Shown here piece after piece: positions 52,100 through 61,115 of a stretch of DNA of 64,000 bases. A model generated the notes under the pieces. It was not told the origin of the DNA. It did no database searches and saw only the letters and a program-made list of their open reading frames with translations. The DNA is taken from assembly GCA_036657595.1 (NCBI GenBank), contig JAVXFZ010000007.1, positions 4,983 through 68,982 of the forward strand, read 5' to 3'. The DNA is from Odoribacter sp036657595 (GTDB taxonomy: Bacteria; Bacteroidota; Bacteroidia; Bacteroidales; Marinifilaceae). Both the position numbers and the translations under genes were made by a program. Every line of letters begins with the position of its first letter. The stretch's first letter is position 1.

Positions 52100-53083
52100 A
52101 TGAAAAAATGGATAAAAATAAGACAAATGACTATTCAAGTATTAAAAGAAAAAGTACTGTCAGGGGAAGAGCTTTCGTATGATGAAATACGATTTCTTTC
52201 TAATGTGCCGGAAAAGCAGGAATTGTATGATGCGGCGGGTGAGATTCGAGAGAAATGTGTCGGACGAAAATTCGATACTTGCTCGATTGTCAATGCCCGC
52301 TCCGGAAGATGTTCCGAGAATTGTAAATGGTGTGCACAATCTGCCGTGTTTAAGACGAATATCGAAGAATATGAATTGGTGGATGAGCAGACTTGCTTAG
52401 AACTTGCTCGTCAAAATGATGAATATGGTGTGAATAAGTTTTCATTTGTCACCAGTGGACGTGCGTTATCCGATCGGAATATAGCCCGCATTTGTGGTTA
52501 TGCCCGGAAAATTCGAGAAAATTCTGAACTCCATCTTTGTGCTTCTATGGGATTATTAAACAAATCACAGTTGCAAACCTTGATGGAAGCAGGTATTTCC
52601 CGTTATCATTGTAATTTGGAAACATCTTCCCGTTATTTTTCTTCGTTGTGCGATTCTCATTTATTTTCTGACAAGATCAATACCATCCGGGCGGCTCAGG
52701 AAATTGGTATGGAAGTGTGTTCGGGAGGAATTATCGGTATGGGGGAAACAATGGAGGATCGAATTGATTTGGCTTTCACTTTACGAAGTTTGGGTATCAA
52801 ATCTATTCCCATTAATATCTTAAATCCGATACCTGGAACGCCGCTGGAAGGTAGCGCGCCGCTTCAAAAGGAGGAAATATTGACAACGATAGCTTTGTTT
52901 CGGTTTATTAATCCGGATAGTTACCTGCGCTTTGCCGGTGGACGGATACTGATATCTGATATTGAAACCGAAGCGATCGGCGCAGGGATCAATTCGGCTA
53001 TTGTTGGCGATATGCTGACTACCTTGGGTTCTCAGGTGAAAGAAGATATGGAAAAAGTAAAAAAATTGGGATTTACCGTTTAA
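52100..53083 (+). CDS. bioB: Biotin synthase BioB (radical SAM)
   Basis: BioB inserts sulfur into dethiobiotin. The 327-residue protein has the radical SAM motif GRCSENCKWCAQSAV and SIVNARSG just before it. The family motif SRYHCNLETSSRYF and the auxiliary-cluster cysteines in HLCASMG and MEVCSGGIIGMGE are seen, with ILNPIPGTPLEG and FAGGRI near the C-terminus. Alternative ATG at 52127 (MTIQVLKEK) is possible. It opens the run bioB-bioA-bioF-bioG-bioC, each separated by few bases. Confidence 0.96.
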   Translation: MKKWIKIRQMTIQVLKEKVLSGEELSYDEIRFLSNVPEKQELYDAAGEIREKCVGRKFDTCSIVNARSGRCSENCKWCAQSAVFKTNIEEYELVDEQTCLELARQNDEYGVNKFSFVTSGRALSDRNIARICGYARKIRENSELHLCASMGLLNKSQLQTLMEAGISRYHCNLETSSRYFSSLCDSHLFSDKINTIRAAQEIGMEVCSGGIIGMGETMEDRIDLAFTLRSLGIKSIPINILNPIPGTPLEGSAPLQKEEILTTIALFRFINPDSYLRFAGGRILISDIETEAIGAGINSAIVGDMLTTLGSQVKEDMEKVKKLGFTV

Positions 53084-53102
53084 AATAGAGTGGATTTTGA
53101 AA

Positions 53103-54392
53103 ATGATTGATAAAATGAATACAGAAGAGTTATTAAAATACGACCGGGAGCATATTTGGCATCCTTATACTTCTACGGTCAATCCATTGCCGGTGTATCC
53201 GGTGAAAAGGGCAGAAGGGATATACATTGAATTGGAAGACGGGCGAAAGTTGATAGATGGAATGTCGTCTTGGTGGTGTGAAATACACGGATACAATCAT
53301 CCGGTATTGAATGCTGCTGTCGAAAAGCAGATTAAAGAGATGTCGCACGTGATGTTCGGTGGCTTTACGCATCGTCCGGCGGTGGAATTGGCAGAAAAGG
53401 TTCTTTCTATTGCTCCGCGTGGAATGGATAAAATTTTCTTCAGTGATTCCGGTTCGGTGTCCGTAGAGGTGGCGATGAAAATGGCTTTACAGTATTGGTA
53501 CGCTGCCGGAAAGGTGGAGAAAACACATTTTATGACCATCACAAAAGGCTATCACGGAGATACTTGGAATGCAATGTCGGTATGTGATCCGGTGACAGGA
53601 ATGCACGGAATTTTTCATAGTAGCTTGCCGATTCAATATTTTATTGAACGACCTAAATGTCGATTTGGAGAGGTTTGCCGCGATGAAGACATTCGTGAAT
53701 TTAAAACGTGTTTGGAGAAGCATCAAGCGGATATTGCTGCCGTTATACTTGAACCAATTGTTCAAGGTGCAGGAGGAATGTGGTTTTATTCAGCCGATTA
53801 TCTTAGAAAAGTACGCGAATTATGCGATCAGTATAACGTGTTATTGATTTGCGATGAGATTGCTACCGGTTTCGGACGTACCGGAAAATTATGGGCGGTA
53901 GAATATGCCGGTATCAGTCCTGATATTATGTGTATCGGTAAATCAATCACCGGCGGATATATGAGTTTTGCCGCTACGATGGCGACCGAAGCGGTCGCTA
54001 CGATGATTTGTTCAAAGGATCCTTTCGTTTTTATGCACGGACCGACCTTTATGGGAAATCCTTTGGCTTGTGCGGTTGCTTGTGCTTCAGTGGATTTACT
54101 GCTTAGTTATGATTTACCCGCTAAAATAGGAGCCATTGAACAGCAATTAAAGAATGAATTAGCACCGGCAGCAGCTTTTTCTAATGTGACTGAAGTGCGT
54201 GTACTTGGTGCGATCGGAGTGATTGAAATGAAAGAACCGGTCGATATGGCTATATTGCAGGCTGCGTTTGTGAAAGAAGGAATATGGGTACGCCCATTTG
54301 GTAGGTTGGTGTACATTATGCCTCCGTATATCATCCAACCGAAAGAATTGAGCGTTTTGACACGTGGATTGTTGAATGTTATATCATTGTAG
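53103..54392 (+). CDS. bioA: Adenosylmethionine-8-amino-7-oxononanoate aminotransferase BioA
   Basis: BioA transfers the amino group of S-adenosylmethionine to KAPA. The protein of about 429 residues has the aminotransferase class III lead HIWHPYTSTVNPLPVYPVKRAEG, a conserved DGMSSWWCEIHGYNHP near residue 50, and a PLP lysine in IMCIGKSITGGYM. CDEIATGFGRTGKLWA is the cofactor-aspartate segment. Start choice: ATG at 53103 rather than a TTG at 53097; another ATG lies at 53115. BioA is not fused to BioD here. Confidence 0.95.
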   Translation: MIDKMNTEELLKYDREHIWHPYTSTVNPLPVYPVKRAEGIYIELEDGRKLIDGMSSWWCEIHGYNHPVLNAAVEKQIKEMSHVMFGGFTHRPAVELAEKVLSIAPRGMDKIFFSDSGSVSVEVAMKMALQYWYAAGKVEKTHFMTITKGYHGDTWNAMSVCDPVTGMHGIFHSSLPIQYFIERPKCRFGEVCRDEDIREFKTCLEKHQADIAAVILEPIVQGAGGMWFYSADYLRKVRELCDQYNVLLICDEIATGFGRTGKLWAVEYAGISPDIMCIGKSITGGYMSFAATMATEAVATMICSKDPFVFMHGPTFMGNPLACAVACASVDLLLSYDLPAKIGAIEQQLKNELAPAAAFSNVTEVRVLGAIGVIEMKEPVDMAILQAAFVKEGIWVRPFGRLVYIMPPYIIQPKELSVLTRGLLNVISL

Positions 54393-54400
54393 AATAGGTT

Positions 54401-55558
54401 ATGAATAAAGAGCGTTATTTTAAGAAATTGGATATTATAAAAGAGGCGGGAAATTACCGTACTCTGAGGAATATTCAACACAATGGCTTTTTGATTCACG
54501 ACGATGGCCGTGAAATGTTGAATTTATCGTCGAATGATTATCTCGGTTTATCTTCCAATCCCCGCTTACTCGAAGAATTTAGGGCGGAAACGGATGTGAT
54601 GGCTTTGTCATATAGTGCGGTTTCGTCCCGACTGTTGTCCGGCAATCACCAATATTATAAAATGCTGGAAGACGATTTGGCAGATATTTACGATAAAGAA
54701 GCGGCTTTGGTGTTTAATTCGGGGTATCACGCTAATATTGGTATTTTACCGGCTTTAACGGGGAAGCAGGATTTAATTATAGCGGATAAATTAGTACACG
54801 CCAGTATTATTGACGGCTTGCGACTCAGTGAAGCTCAAATGTTACGTTATCGGCATTTGGATTATGAACATTTGCGTGGTATATTAACACAACATCGGGA
54901 AGAATATGAAAATGTTTTCATTGTGACCGAATCGATATTCAGTATGGACGGCGATGTCGCCGATTTGCAGGAATTGTGTGAGATAAAGAAGGAATTTGAT
55001 GCTTTTCTGTACGTTGACGAAGCTCACGCCATAGGAGTTAGGGGAACAAACGGTTTAGGTTGTTGCGAAGAACAGGCTTGTGGTGAGGATATTGATTTTA
55101 TTATCGGAACGTTTGGGAAAGCATTTGCTTCTATGGGAGCTTTTGTGGTATGTGAGGAGCTTTTCCGAAATTATTTGATCAATACGCAAAGGAGTTTGAT
55201 TTTCACAACGGCATTGCCACCTGTCAATGTGGCTTGGACTCGTTTTATACTGAATCGGATGCCCGGCTTTTACGATTTGCGGATAAAATTAGCGGAAGTA
55301 TCTTCCCGGTTGCGGGAAGTATTGGTAGAGAAAGGATTTGAAACCGGTGGTAGTTCACATATCGTTCCGATGGTGTGCGGTTCGAATGAAAGCAGTGTCG
55401 AAATGTCCGAATTGCTCCGAGATAATGGTTTTTTTGTATTACCCGTGAGGTATCCGACTGTACCGAAAAATGAAGCACGTATTCGATTTTCGTTGAATGC
55501 TTCTATTCCAAGAGAGGATTATGATTGTCTGTTTGATTTTTTGAAGTGTTTGGATTGA
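54401..55558 (+). CDS. bioF: 8-amino-7-oxononanoate synthase BioF
   Basis: BioF condenses pimeloyl-ACP with alanine. The 385-residue PLP enzyme has NLSSNDYLGLSSNPRLLEEF near residue 43, the conserved VDEAHAIGVRG (aspartate to PLP nitrogen), and the catalytic lysine in IGTFGKAFASMGAFV. It starts 8 bp after bioA. Members of this family include Kbl and SPT; the position between bioA and bioG supports BioF. Confidence 0.94.
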   Translation: MNKERYFKKLDIIKEAGNYRTLRNIQHNGFLIHDDGREMLNLSSNDYLGLSSNPRLLEEFRAETDVMALSYSAVSSRLLSGNHQYYKMLEDDLADIYDKEAALVFNSGYHANIGILPALTGKQDLIIADKLVHASIIDGLRLSEAQMLRYRHLDYEHLRGILTQHREEYENVFIVTESIFSMDGDVADLQELCEIKKEFDAFLYVDEAHAIGVRGTNGLGCCEEQACGEDIDFIIGTFGKAFASMGAFVVCEELFRNYLINTQRSLIFTTALPPVNVAWTRFILNRMPGFYDLRIKLAEVSSRLREVLVEKGFETGGSSHIVPMVCGSNESSVEMSELLRDNGFFVLPVRYPTVPKNEARIRFSLNASIPREDYDCLFDFLKCLD

Positions 55559-55622
55559 GAAAGTTGGTTCGATTGAGACAGGAGTTTTTGTGTTGTCCGT
55601 TTTTTTGAATGTTGTATTTTGT

Positions 55623-56312
55623 ATGCGAATAGAGTGGCTAAATAAAATAAGCAGTGATCGGGTGATCCTTTTCTACAATGGTTGGGGAATGGATGCGGCG
55701 GCAGTGTCGCATTTGAGGAGTGATTGTGATGTCGTGATGTGTAACGATTATCGTTCGCTTGAATTGGAAGATGGACTTCCCGATTTACTGCGAGGCTATC
55801 GGGAAGTCTATTTGGTCGCTTGGTCTATGGGCGTTTGGGCGGCAGCCAATACAATTTCCCGGATGGGGATTCGTCTATCGACAGCCATCGCCTTGAATGG
55901 CACTGAACATCCGGTGGATGATCAGTACGGTATTCCTTTGAAAATATACCTATTGACTGAACGGGGAATGAATGAACGAGGACGAGAGAAATTTATGCAA
56001 AGGATGTTGGATGGTCCGGAAGAGATAAAACAATTTGAACAGAATAAATCTTTACGAAGTGTGGGCGAGGTGTGCGAAGAGCTATCTTTCATTCGAGAAC
56101 AGTCTATCTGCTCTGCGAAGAATGAGATAAAATGGAATAAAATATATATTTCCAATCAGGATGTTATTTTTCCGGTCAAAAATCAACAGGCTTGGTGGCA
56201 GGATAAATTTCCGGTCGTTACGCTTGCGGGTGGGCATTATCCATTTTACCATTTTGACACGTGGGAAGAGATCATCGGTATAAAAAGTGAGGAGAAAATA
56301 ATTGATTTATAA
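55623..56312 (+). CDS. bioG: Pimeloyl-ACP methyl ester esterase BioG
   Basis: BioG removes the methyl ester that BioC placed on the malonyl starter, releasing pimeloyl-ACP for BioF. About 229 residues. The BioG/DUF452 features are FYNGWGMDAAAVSHL, the nucleophile elbow LVAWSMGVWAA (Ser in W-S-M-G) and a C-terminal GGHYPFYHF with the likely catalytic histidine. The ATG at 55623 (MRIEWLNKISS) is preferred over a GTG at 55590 that adds 11 hydrophobic residues. Confidence 0.92.
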   Translation: MRIEWLNKISSDRVILFYNGWGMDAAAVSHLRSDCDVVMCNDYRSLELEDGLPDLLRGYREVYLVAWSMGVWAAANTISRMGIRLSTAIALNGTEHPVDDQYGIPLKIYLLTERGMNERGREKFMQRMLDGPEEIKQFEQNKSLRSVGEVCEELSFIREQSICSAKNEIKWNKIYISNQDVIFPVKNQQAWWQDKFPVVTLAGGHYPFYHFDTWEEIIGIKSEEKIIDL

Positions 56313-56335
56313 ATAATGCGGGAGAGCCGTTTTTT

Positions 56336-57091
56336 ATGATTGATAAAGCTGAAATAAAATGCCGATTCAGGCGAAGTGTTGAAAGTTATGATCAAAATGC
56401 TTATGTGCAAAAGATCATTGTGGAGAAATTATATACCTTATTGACAGAACAATTATCGTACACTCCTGAAAGAGTGCTTGAAATCGGTTGTGGTACGGGT
56501 TTCTTGACCCGCAAATTACGACAGCATCTATCCAAAGAGCAATTATATATTAATGATCTGGTGGAAGAAATGTGTCGTAAAACAGCCGGGAGCTGTGATA
56601 TTGAAGCAAATCATTGCCTCGTAGGAGATATAGAGCAATTACACTTAAAGGAAACATATAACCTGATTGTGTCCGCCTCTACCTTTCAATGGTTTGCCCG
56701 ACCGAGTGAAACGTTTAAAAAATTAGCAGAGCACCTCCATCCCGGTGGATTGATGGTATTTAGTACCTTTGGATGGCATAATCTGGAGGAACTGAGGGAA
56801 GTGACCGGAAGAGGGTTATCTTATCTAAGTATGGAGGAGGTCAGTGCGCTATTATCTCCTTATTTTGAGGTACTTGTCCGAGAAGAAGAGTTACATACCC
56901 TCCGTTTTAATGAACCACTGGAAGTGCTTCGACACCTGAAAAAAACGGGGGCAAACGCGGGAAATACTTCACAAATATGGACAAAAAATAGTATCCGACA
57001 ATTTAGCACTACCTATAATCATCTTTTCTTATCTGATGGAAGTTGCCGTCTGACTTACCATCCTCTTTATCTGGTGTGTCGTAAAAAATAG
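56336..57091 (+). CDS. bioC: Malonyl-ACP O-methyltransferase BioC
   Basis: BioC methylates malonyl-ACP so that it can prime fatty acid synthesis toward pimelate. The 251-residue SAM-dependent methyltransferase has RFRRSVESYDQNAYVQKIIVEKL near its N-terminus, motif I VLEIGCGTGFLTRKL, and LIVSASTFQWFARPSETFKKLAEHLHPGGLMVFSTFG. The C-terminal LKKTGANA is the family segment that shapes the malonyl pocket. It follows bioG by 23 bp and closes the cluster. Confidence 0.94.
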   Translation: MIDKAEIKCRFRRSVESYDQNAYVQKIIVEKLYTLLTEQLSYTPERVLEIGCGTGFLTRKLRQHLSKEQLYINDLVEEMCRKTAGSCDIEANHCLVGDIEQLHLKETYNLIVSASTFQWFARPSETFKKLAEHLHPGGLMVFSTFGWHNLEELREVTGRGLSYLSMEEVSALLSPYFEVLVREEELHTLRFNEPLEVLRHLKKTGANAGNTSQIWTKNSIRQFSTTYNHLFLSDGSCRLTYHPLYLVCRKK

Positions 57092-57431
57092 GTTCAATGT
57101 AGTATTTACAATAACTTGATTACCATCTGTTAATGTTTGAAAGACATCGTTTTGAAATACTCATAAAAGCGATTAATAAATGATTGAAGTTAGATTGTAA
57201 ATAACTGATTTTTAGGGATTGCCTGTCATTTATAATCACTCTGTTAAATGTTTGAATTTTTTTTAAATATTAACGTGATTATACGATCAATAATTGTAAT
57301 TTTATTGCGCTTTGAAAATAAATATGTGCTTGATAAAAAATACACTTTAATGAGCTGGTTGTATCGAATGCGTTTGGATATTGTACAATCGGTAAATAAT
57401 TCACTAACAATAAAATGAAAATTAATTCTTT
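57092..57431. other. 340-bp region between bioC and the DUF47-Pit pair
   Basis: No gene; A+T-rich. A near-duplicate block, CTGTTAATGTTTGAA at 57127-57141 and CTGTTAAATGTTTGAA at 57241-57256, is separated by about 100 bp. A single CTGTCAT half-site occurs at 57223-57229, without the second half of a Pho box at the proper spacing. No bioD remnant was seen. Confidence 0.5.
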
Positions 57432-58082
57432 ATGAAAATTGATCAATTCCTTCAATTATTTGTTGTAAAGGAAAGAAAATTCTATCCCTTATTTATTCAA
57501 CAGACAACTAATCTTAAAAAAGCTTCCGTGAAGTTGGTGGAAATGCTTCAGGAAACAGATTATGAAAAACAAACAACGCTGTATAAAGAAATAAAGGTTG
57601 TAGAAAGCGAGGGAGATACGATTACTCGTTTGATTTACGAAGAATTGAACCGCACTTTTGTCACTCCTTTTGATCGGGAGGATATCCATCAGTTGGATTC
57701 AAAAATTGATACGTTTCTTGATTTTATTCACGATGCGGCAAAAAGAGTTTCTATGTATCGTCCCCAGAAAATTGATGCTACTTTGGTGAAAATTGCTCAT
57801 CTGATTGATAAAGATGCTGATTTATTGATTGAGATTTCCGAAGAGTTGGAGCATATACAGAAAAAACCACAGGCAATTTATGAGAAATGCGTTCAAATTA
57901 AGCGCATCGAACACGAAGTAGATGATTTGTATGAACTGTTTATGAGTGATGTTTTTGCTAATGAAAAGGATGCTATCGAATTAGTGAAATTGAAAAATAT
58001 TGTACAAGCTTTGGAGGATACGACAGACAGAGCTAAGGAAGTCGGAGATATAATACGTGGTATCATTATTAAATTCGCCTGA
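57432..58082 (+). CDS. DUF47 family phosphate-transport accessory protein
   Basis: A 216-residue helical soluble protein related to PhoU (DUF47, Pit accessory protein). It shows YDRE-type repeats: FVTPFDREDIHQLDSKIDTFLDFIHDAAKR, and EHEVDDLYELFMSDVFANEKDAIELVKLKNIVQALEDTTDRAKEVGDII with the metal-binding E-x-x-x-D pattern. It is 3 bp before the Pit transporter, the usual arrangement. It probably moderates phosphate uptake by that transporter. Confidence 0.92.
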   Translation: MKIDQFLQLFVVKERKFYPLFIQQTTNLKKASVKLVEMLQETDYEKQTTLYKEIKVVESEGDTITRLIYEELNRTFVTPFDREDIHQLDSKIDTFLDFIHDAAKRVSMYRPQKIDATLVKIAHLIDKDADLLIEISEELEHIQKKPQAIYEKCVQIKRIEHEVDDLYELFMSDVFANEKDAIELVKLKNIVQALEDTTDRAKEVGDIIRGIIIKFA

Positions 58083-58085
58083 TTT

Positions 58086-59120
58086 ATGTTGACAATTGTT
58101 ATTATAGCTGTTGTTATTGCTCTTCTCTTTGACTTTTTGAATGGAATGAACGATGCAGGCAATTCTATTGCTACGATTGTAGCAACTAGAGTATTTTCTC
58201 CGACAACGGCGGTGTGTTGGGCAGCCTTTTGGAATTTTGCTGCTATTTTTATTTTTGGTGTGAGTGTAGCTAATACGATGGGAGAAGGAATTGTTGATCC
58301 GATAAAGATTAATGCCTATCTGATTCTGTGTGCTTTGATCGGTTCAACCATTTGGGTGTTTATATGCAACCATTCGGGTTTGCCTATCAGTGTTTCTCAC
58401 GCTTTGATCGGTGGATTAATCGGTCCGATGTGGTTCACTTTTGGTAGTTCCGCCTTGGTTCTTTCCGGAATATTTAAAATCGCTATCTTTATTGTTTTGG
58501 CACCTTTGATCGGTATGATATTGGGATTTATCGCAATGTGTCTGACTATGTATTTCTTTAAAAAGCAAAATCCGGCAAAGGTGGAAGGACTATTCAAATG
58601 TTGCCAGCTTTTCTCTTCGGCTATTTTTAGTTTAGGACACGGTGCCAATGATGCCCAAAAAACAATGGGTATTATCGCTATTTTGCTGTTCAGTGTAGCC
58701 GGATCGAATAGCTTTGTGGACGATTATCTCTATCAGGCAGATAAAGGATTTCACGTACCCTTATGGTTGATTATTACTTGCTATTCTGTGATTGCATTGG
58801 GAACCATTACGGGAGGAAAGAAAGTAATTAAAACATTGGGTGATGGATTAGCCCGTTTGAAACCGGTGCAAGGATTTTGTGCTGAAACATCCGGTGCCAT
58901 TACGTTAATAGCGACGGCTATATTAGGTATTCCGGTTAGTACGACACATACAATTACCGGTGCTATCATCGGAACCGGTATCACGAAAGGAGTTGCTACG
59001 GTGAGATGGGCTACGGCTTCAAATATTGTCGTTGCGTGGGTGATGACTATCCCGGCAACGATCCTGATTTCCGGATTGTTATACTGGTTGTTAGGATTAT
59101 TTATAACACTACCTGCTTAG
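58086..59120 (+). CDS. Inorganic phosphate transporter, Pit family
   Basis: A 344-residue integral membrane protein with about ten transmembrane helices in two inverted halves. The PHO4/Pit signatures are LFDFLNGMNDAGNSIATIVATRV and FSLGHGANDAQKTMGIIAILL, with the G-x-N-D-A motif in each half. The two halves are VSHALIGGLIGP and VSTTHTITGAIIGTGITKGV. Phosphate is taken up by proton- or sodium-coupled symport. It follows DUF47 and has its own terminator. Confidence 0.95.
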   Translation: MLTIVIIAVVIALLFDFLNGMNDAGNSIATIVATRVFSPTTAVCWAAFWNFAAIFIFGVSVANTMGEGIVDPIKINAYLILCALIGSTIWVFICNHSGLPISVSHALIGGLIGPMWFTFGSSALVLSGIFKIAIFIVLAPLIGMILGFIAMCLTMYFFKKQNPAKVEGLFKCCQLFSSAIFSLGHGANDAQKTMGIIAILLFSVAGSNSFVDDYLYQADKGFHVPLWLIITCYSVIALGTITGGKKVIKTLGDGLARLKPVQGFCAETSGAITLIATAILGIPVSTTHTITGAIIGTGITKGVATVRWATASNIVVAWVMTIPATILISGLLYWLLGLFITLPA

Positions 59121-59146
59121 TAGATCATATTTCATAGAAAATGCGG

Positions 59147-59187
59147 ACAGCCTTGTTGTATTTTGACAATAAGGCTGTTTCTTTTTT
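59147..59187 (+). terminator. Intrinsic terminator after the Pit transporter
   Basis: ACAGCCTT (59147-59154) pairs with AAGGCTGT (59171-59178), extended by one G-U pair and TTGT/ACAA (59156-59159 with 59166-59169), followed by TTCTTTTTT. It begins 27 bp after the stop codon. Confidence 0.88.
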
Positions 59188-59225
59188 GGTCTGTGTAAAG
59201 CGTTAGGGCTTGATGGGGACTTAGT

Positions 59226-59885
59226 TTACAATTTACCTAATTGATTGAGGGTATTCATTTTCATTAATTGTTCCAATTCTGCAATAATCATAGCGGTGGC
59301 TCCCCAAATAAAGTTGTCACCGATTTTATAGCCGGGAGCGACAATTTTATGCTCGTGTCGATAGAAAGAAGAGGTTGTCTTGTTTTTGTCGTCAAATAGT
59401 TCGCTCAACTTTACCATAATAACTTTCTCTACTTCCCCTTCAGAAAGAGTAAATTCCGGTTTTTGCAGAGTGACTCCGACAATGGGAGTGATATTAAAAT
59501 TACTAAGTGGTATATAAATATCGCTCAATACGCCCAGAATGGATACTCTTTCTTCCGGAACACCTATTTCCTCGTGACATTCACGTAAAGCGGTCTGTAA
59601 TGCATTGGCATCGTCTTTTTCCATTTTCCCTCCGGGAAATGCTATTTGTCCGCCGTGATATTTACCGGCATTGACCCGTTTTATAAAAGGAATCGCTAAT
59701 TCATTTTCGAATGGAATAATCAAGGCAAGGATTGCACTATTTACAGGAGGGCAGGAGTGAATACCCTCAATTCCTTCAATGAATTTAGGACGCGGTGCCA
59801 TTTTTGAATGAGCTTTTTCTCCCGGCAATACATTGTATAAGGCTGTTCTGATTTTTTGTGATTTCATTTTCTCTTTATTTTCCAT
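59226..59885 (-). CDS. Nudix hydrolase, coenzyme A pyrophosphatase type
   Basis: A 219-residue protein with the Nudix box GGKMEKDDANALQTALRECHEEIG and, just before it, the CoA-family motif HGGQIAFPGG. In CoA diphosphatases this motif precedes the Nudix box, so CoA or its thioesters are the likely substrate. The catalytic REcHEEIG part is complete. No transmembrane segment is present. It stands alone, between the Pit terminator and the beta-lactamase gene. Confidence 0.9.
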   Translation of the reverse strand: MENKEKMKSQKIRTALYNVLPGEKAHSKMAPRPKFIEGIEGIHSCPPVNSAILALIIPFENELAIPFIKRVNAGKYHGGQIAFPGGKMEKDDANALQTALRECHEEIGVPEERVSILGVLSDIYIPLSNFNITPIVGVTLQKPEFTLSEGEVEKVIMVKLSELFDDKNKTTSSFYRHEHKIVAPGYKIGDNFIWGATAMIIAELEQLMKMNTLNQLGKL

Positions 59886-60087
59886 TTTGAGTGGATTGAC
59901 TCATAAAATTTACGTTGCGCTTATATTTTTGTTATAAGCTGACTTTATACAAAGATAAAAAATTTCAACTGATATATGAAGTGGATTTACTTATTTATTA
60001 TTTTCGTAGTCCATTTAAAATAAGTTATTTATAGATCCTCAATAGTTTAATCCTGTAGAATATCATTTCGTTTAATTGTGGAATAAG

Positions 60088-61008
60088 CTATTTTAATGGC
60101 AGTGAATTATTATTTTCTAATAAATATTGCCACACTGTATGAGATATTTCTGCAATAATGGACTCATTGATTAAGTTGTTTTCACGGGTATTAGATACAA
60201 AAACAGCCATAGCGTATGCTGATCCGTCGGGTAAAATGACGATTCCTATATCATTTACGGAAGCTGTAATACCTTGTGAATTGGTATCTGAAGTACCAGT
60301 CTTATGAGCTACAACAGTACTGTGGGGTACGCCTCCTTTGATTCGATTTGCTCCGGTTGTAGTATTTGCCATTATTTTGAAGAGAATTTCGCTGCTCTCT
60401 TTGGATAATAATTGTCCGGAATAAAACTTTGACAACAATTGTACAGCAGATTTTGGTGTCGTCCAATTCTGGAATTGAACGTTCCACATATCGTGCATTT
60501 GTTCTTCATTAGCTTTGATTTGAACATCTTTTACTCCGATTTTAAACAGATATTCTTCTACTGCTTTTGTCCCTCCAATTAATTTTAATAAAATATCACA
60601 ACCGTTATTATCGCTTTGAGCTACGGTGTATTCTATAAGTTCGGCAATAGTAAGTGCCATCTCACCATCGGGGTATTTATCGCGAATAGGACTCCACGTA
60701 TTGCTCAAGAGGTCTGCTTTTGTTATGTTGATCTTTTGTTTCAACGATAAACAGCCCTTGTCAACCTCATTTAGCACGGTAAGTGCAATATGAAATTTGA
60801 ATACACTTTGTAATGGGAAATGTCTATCTCCATTTATACTTATAGTATCGCCATTACTAAAGAGATAAACAGCAACTCCAACATCAGCTTTTCTGTCTTT
60901 GAGTATTTTTCCTATACTTGCAGTGATTGATTTTGTTTGCGCCGTGGCGATATGTATGGTTGATAGTAAAATGATTATCAGTATAAATAGTTTATTCATA
61001 AATTTCAT
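60088..61008 (-). CDS. Class A beta-lactamase, subclass A2 (VEB/PER/CfxA-like)
   Basis: A 306-residue secreted serine beta-lactamase. The signal peptide is MKFMNKLFILIIILLSTIHIATAQ. The active-site motifs are S-x-x-K in PLQSVFKFH, SDN in YTVAQSDNNGCDILL, the omega-loop glutamate in IKANEEQMHDMW, and KTG in VAHKTGTSD. The stretches NEEQMH and W-N-x-Q-F-Q-N-W closely resemble VEB-1 and PER enzymes as I recall them, which hydrolyse extended-spectrum cephalosporins. Activity here is not proven. A second ATG at 60999 (MNKLFIL) is an alternative start. No mobile element flanks it, suggesting a chromosomal gene. Confidence 0.93.
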   Translation of the reverse strand: MKFMNKLFILIIILLSTIHIATAQTKSITASIGKILKDRKADVGVAVYLFSNGDTISINGDRHFPLQSVFKFHIALTVLNEVDKGCLSLKQKINITKADLLSNTWSPIRDKYPDGEMALTIAELIEYTVAQSDNNGCDILLKLIGGTKAVEEYLFKIGVKDVQIKANEEQMHDMWNVQFQNWTTPKSAVQLLSKFYSGQLLSKESSEILFKIMANTTTGANRIKGGVPHSTVVAHKTGTSDTNSQGITASVNDIGIVILPDGSAYAMAVFVSNTRENNLINESIIAEISHTVWQYLLENNNSLPLK

Positions 61009-61083
61009 ATATTAAACGTTCTATTTATAAATCATCTATTGGTATGCTATCATTACATTTGTCAGAATAGAATCTATAAAATT

Positions 61084-61111
61084 ATCCCGGAAGTTTGATT
61101 GCTTCCGGGAT
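61084..61111 (-). terminator. Hairpin terminator between the calcium ATPase and the beta-lactamase gene
   Basis: ATCCCGGAAG (61084-61093) pairs perfectly with CTTCCGGGAT (61102-61111) around an 8-nt loop, 4 bp after the ATPase stop. T-rich DNA lies on both sides, so it may work in both directions. Confidence 0.78.
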
Positions 61112-61115
61112 GATT

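Noticed and set aside
57223..57248. Pho box upstream of DUF47-Pit
   Set aside because: Only one CTGTCAT half-site fits; the next CTGT-like block is 18 bp away, not 11, and differs in sequence.
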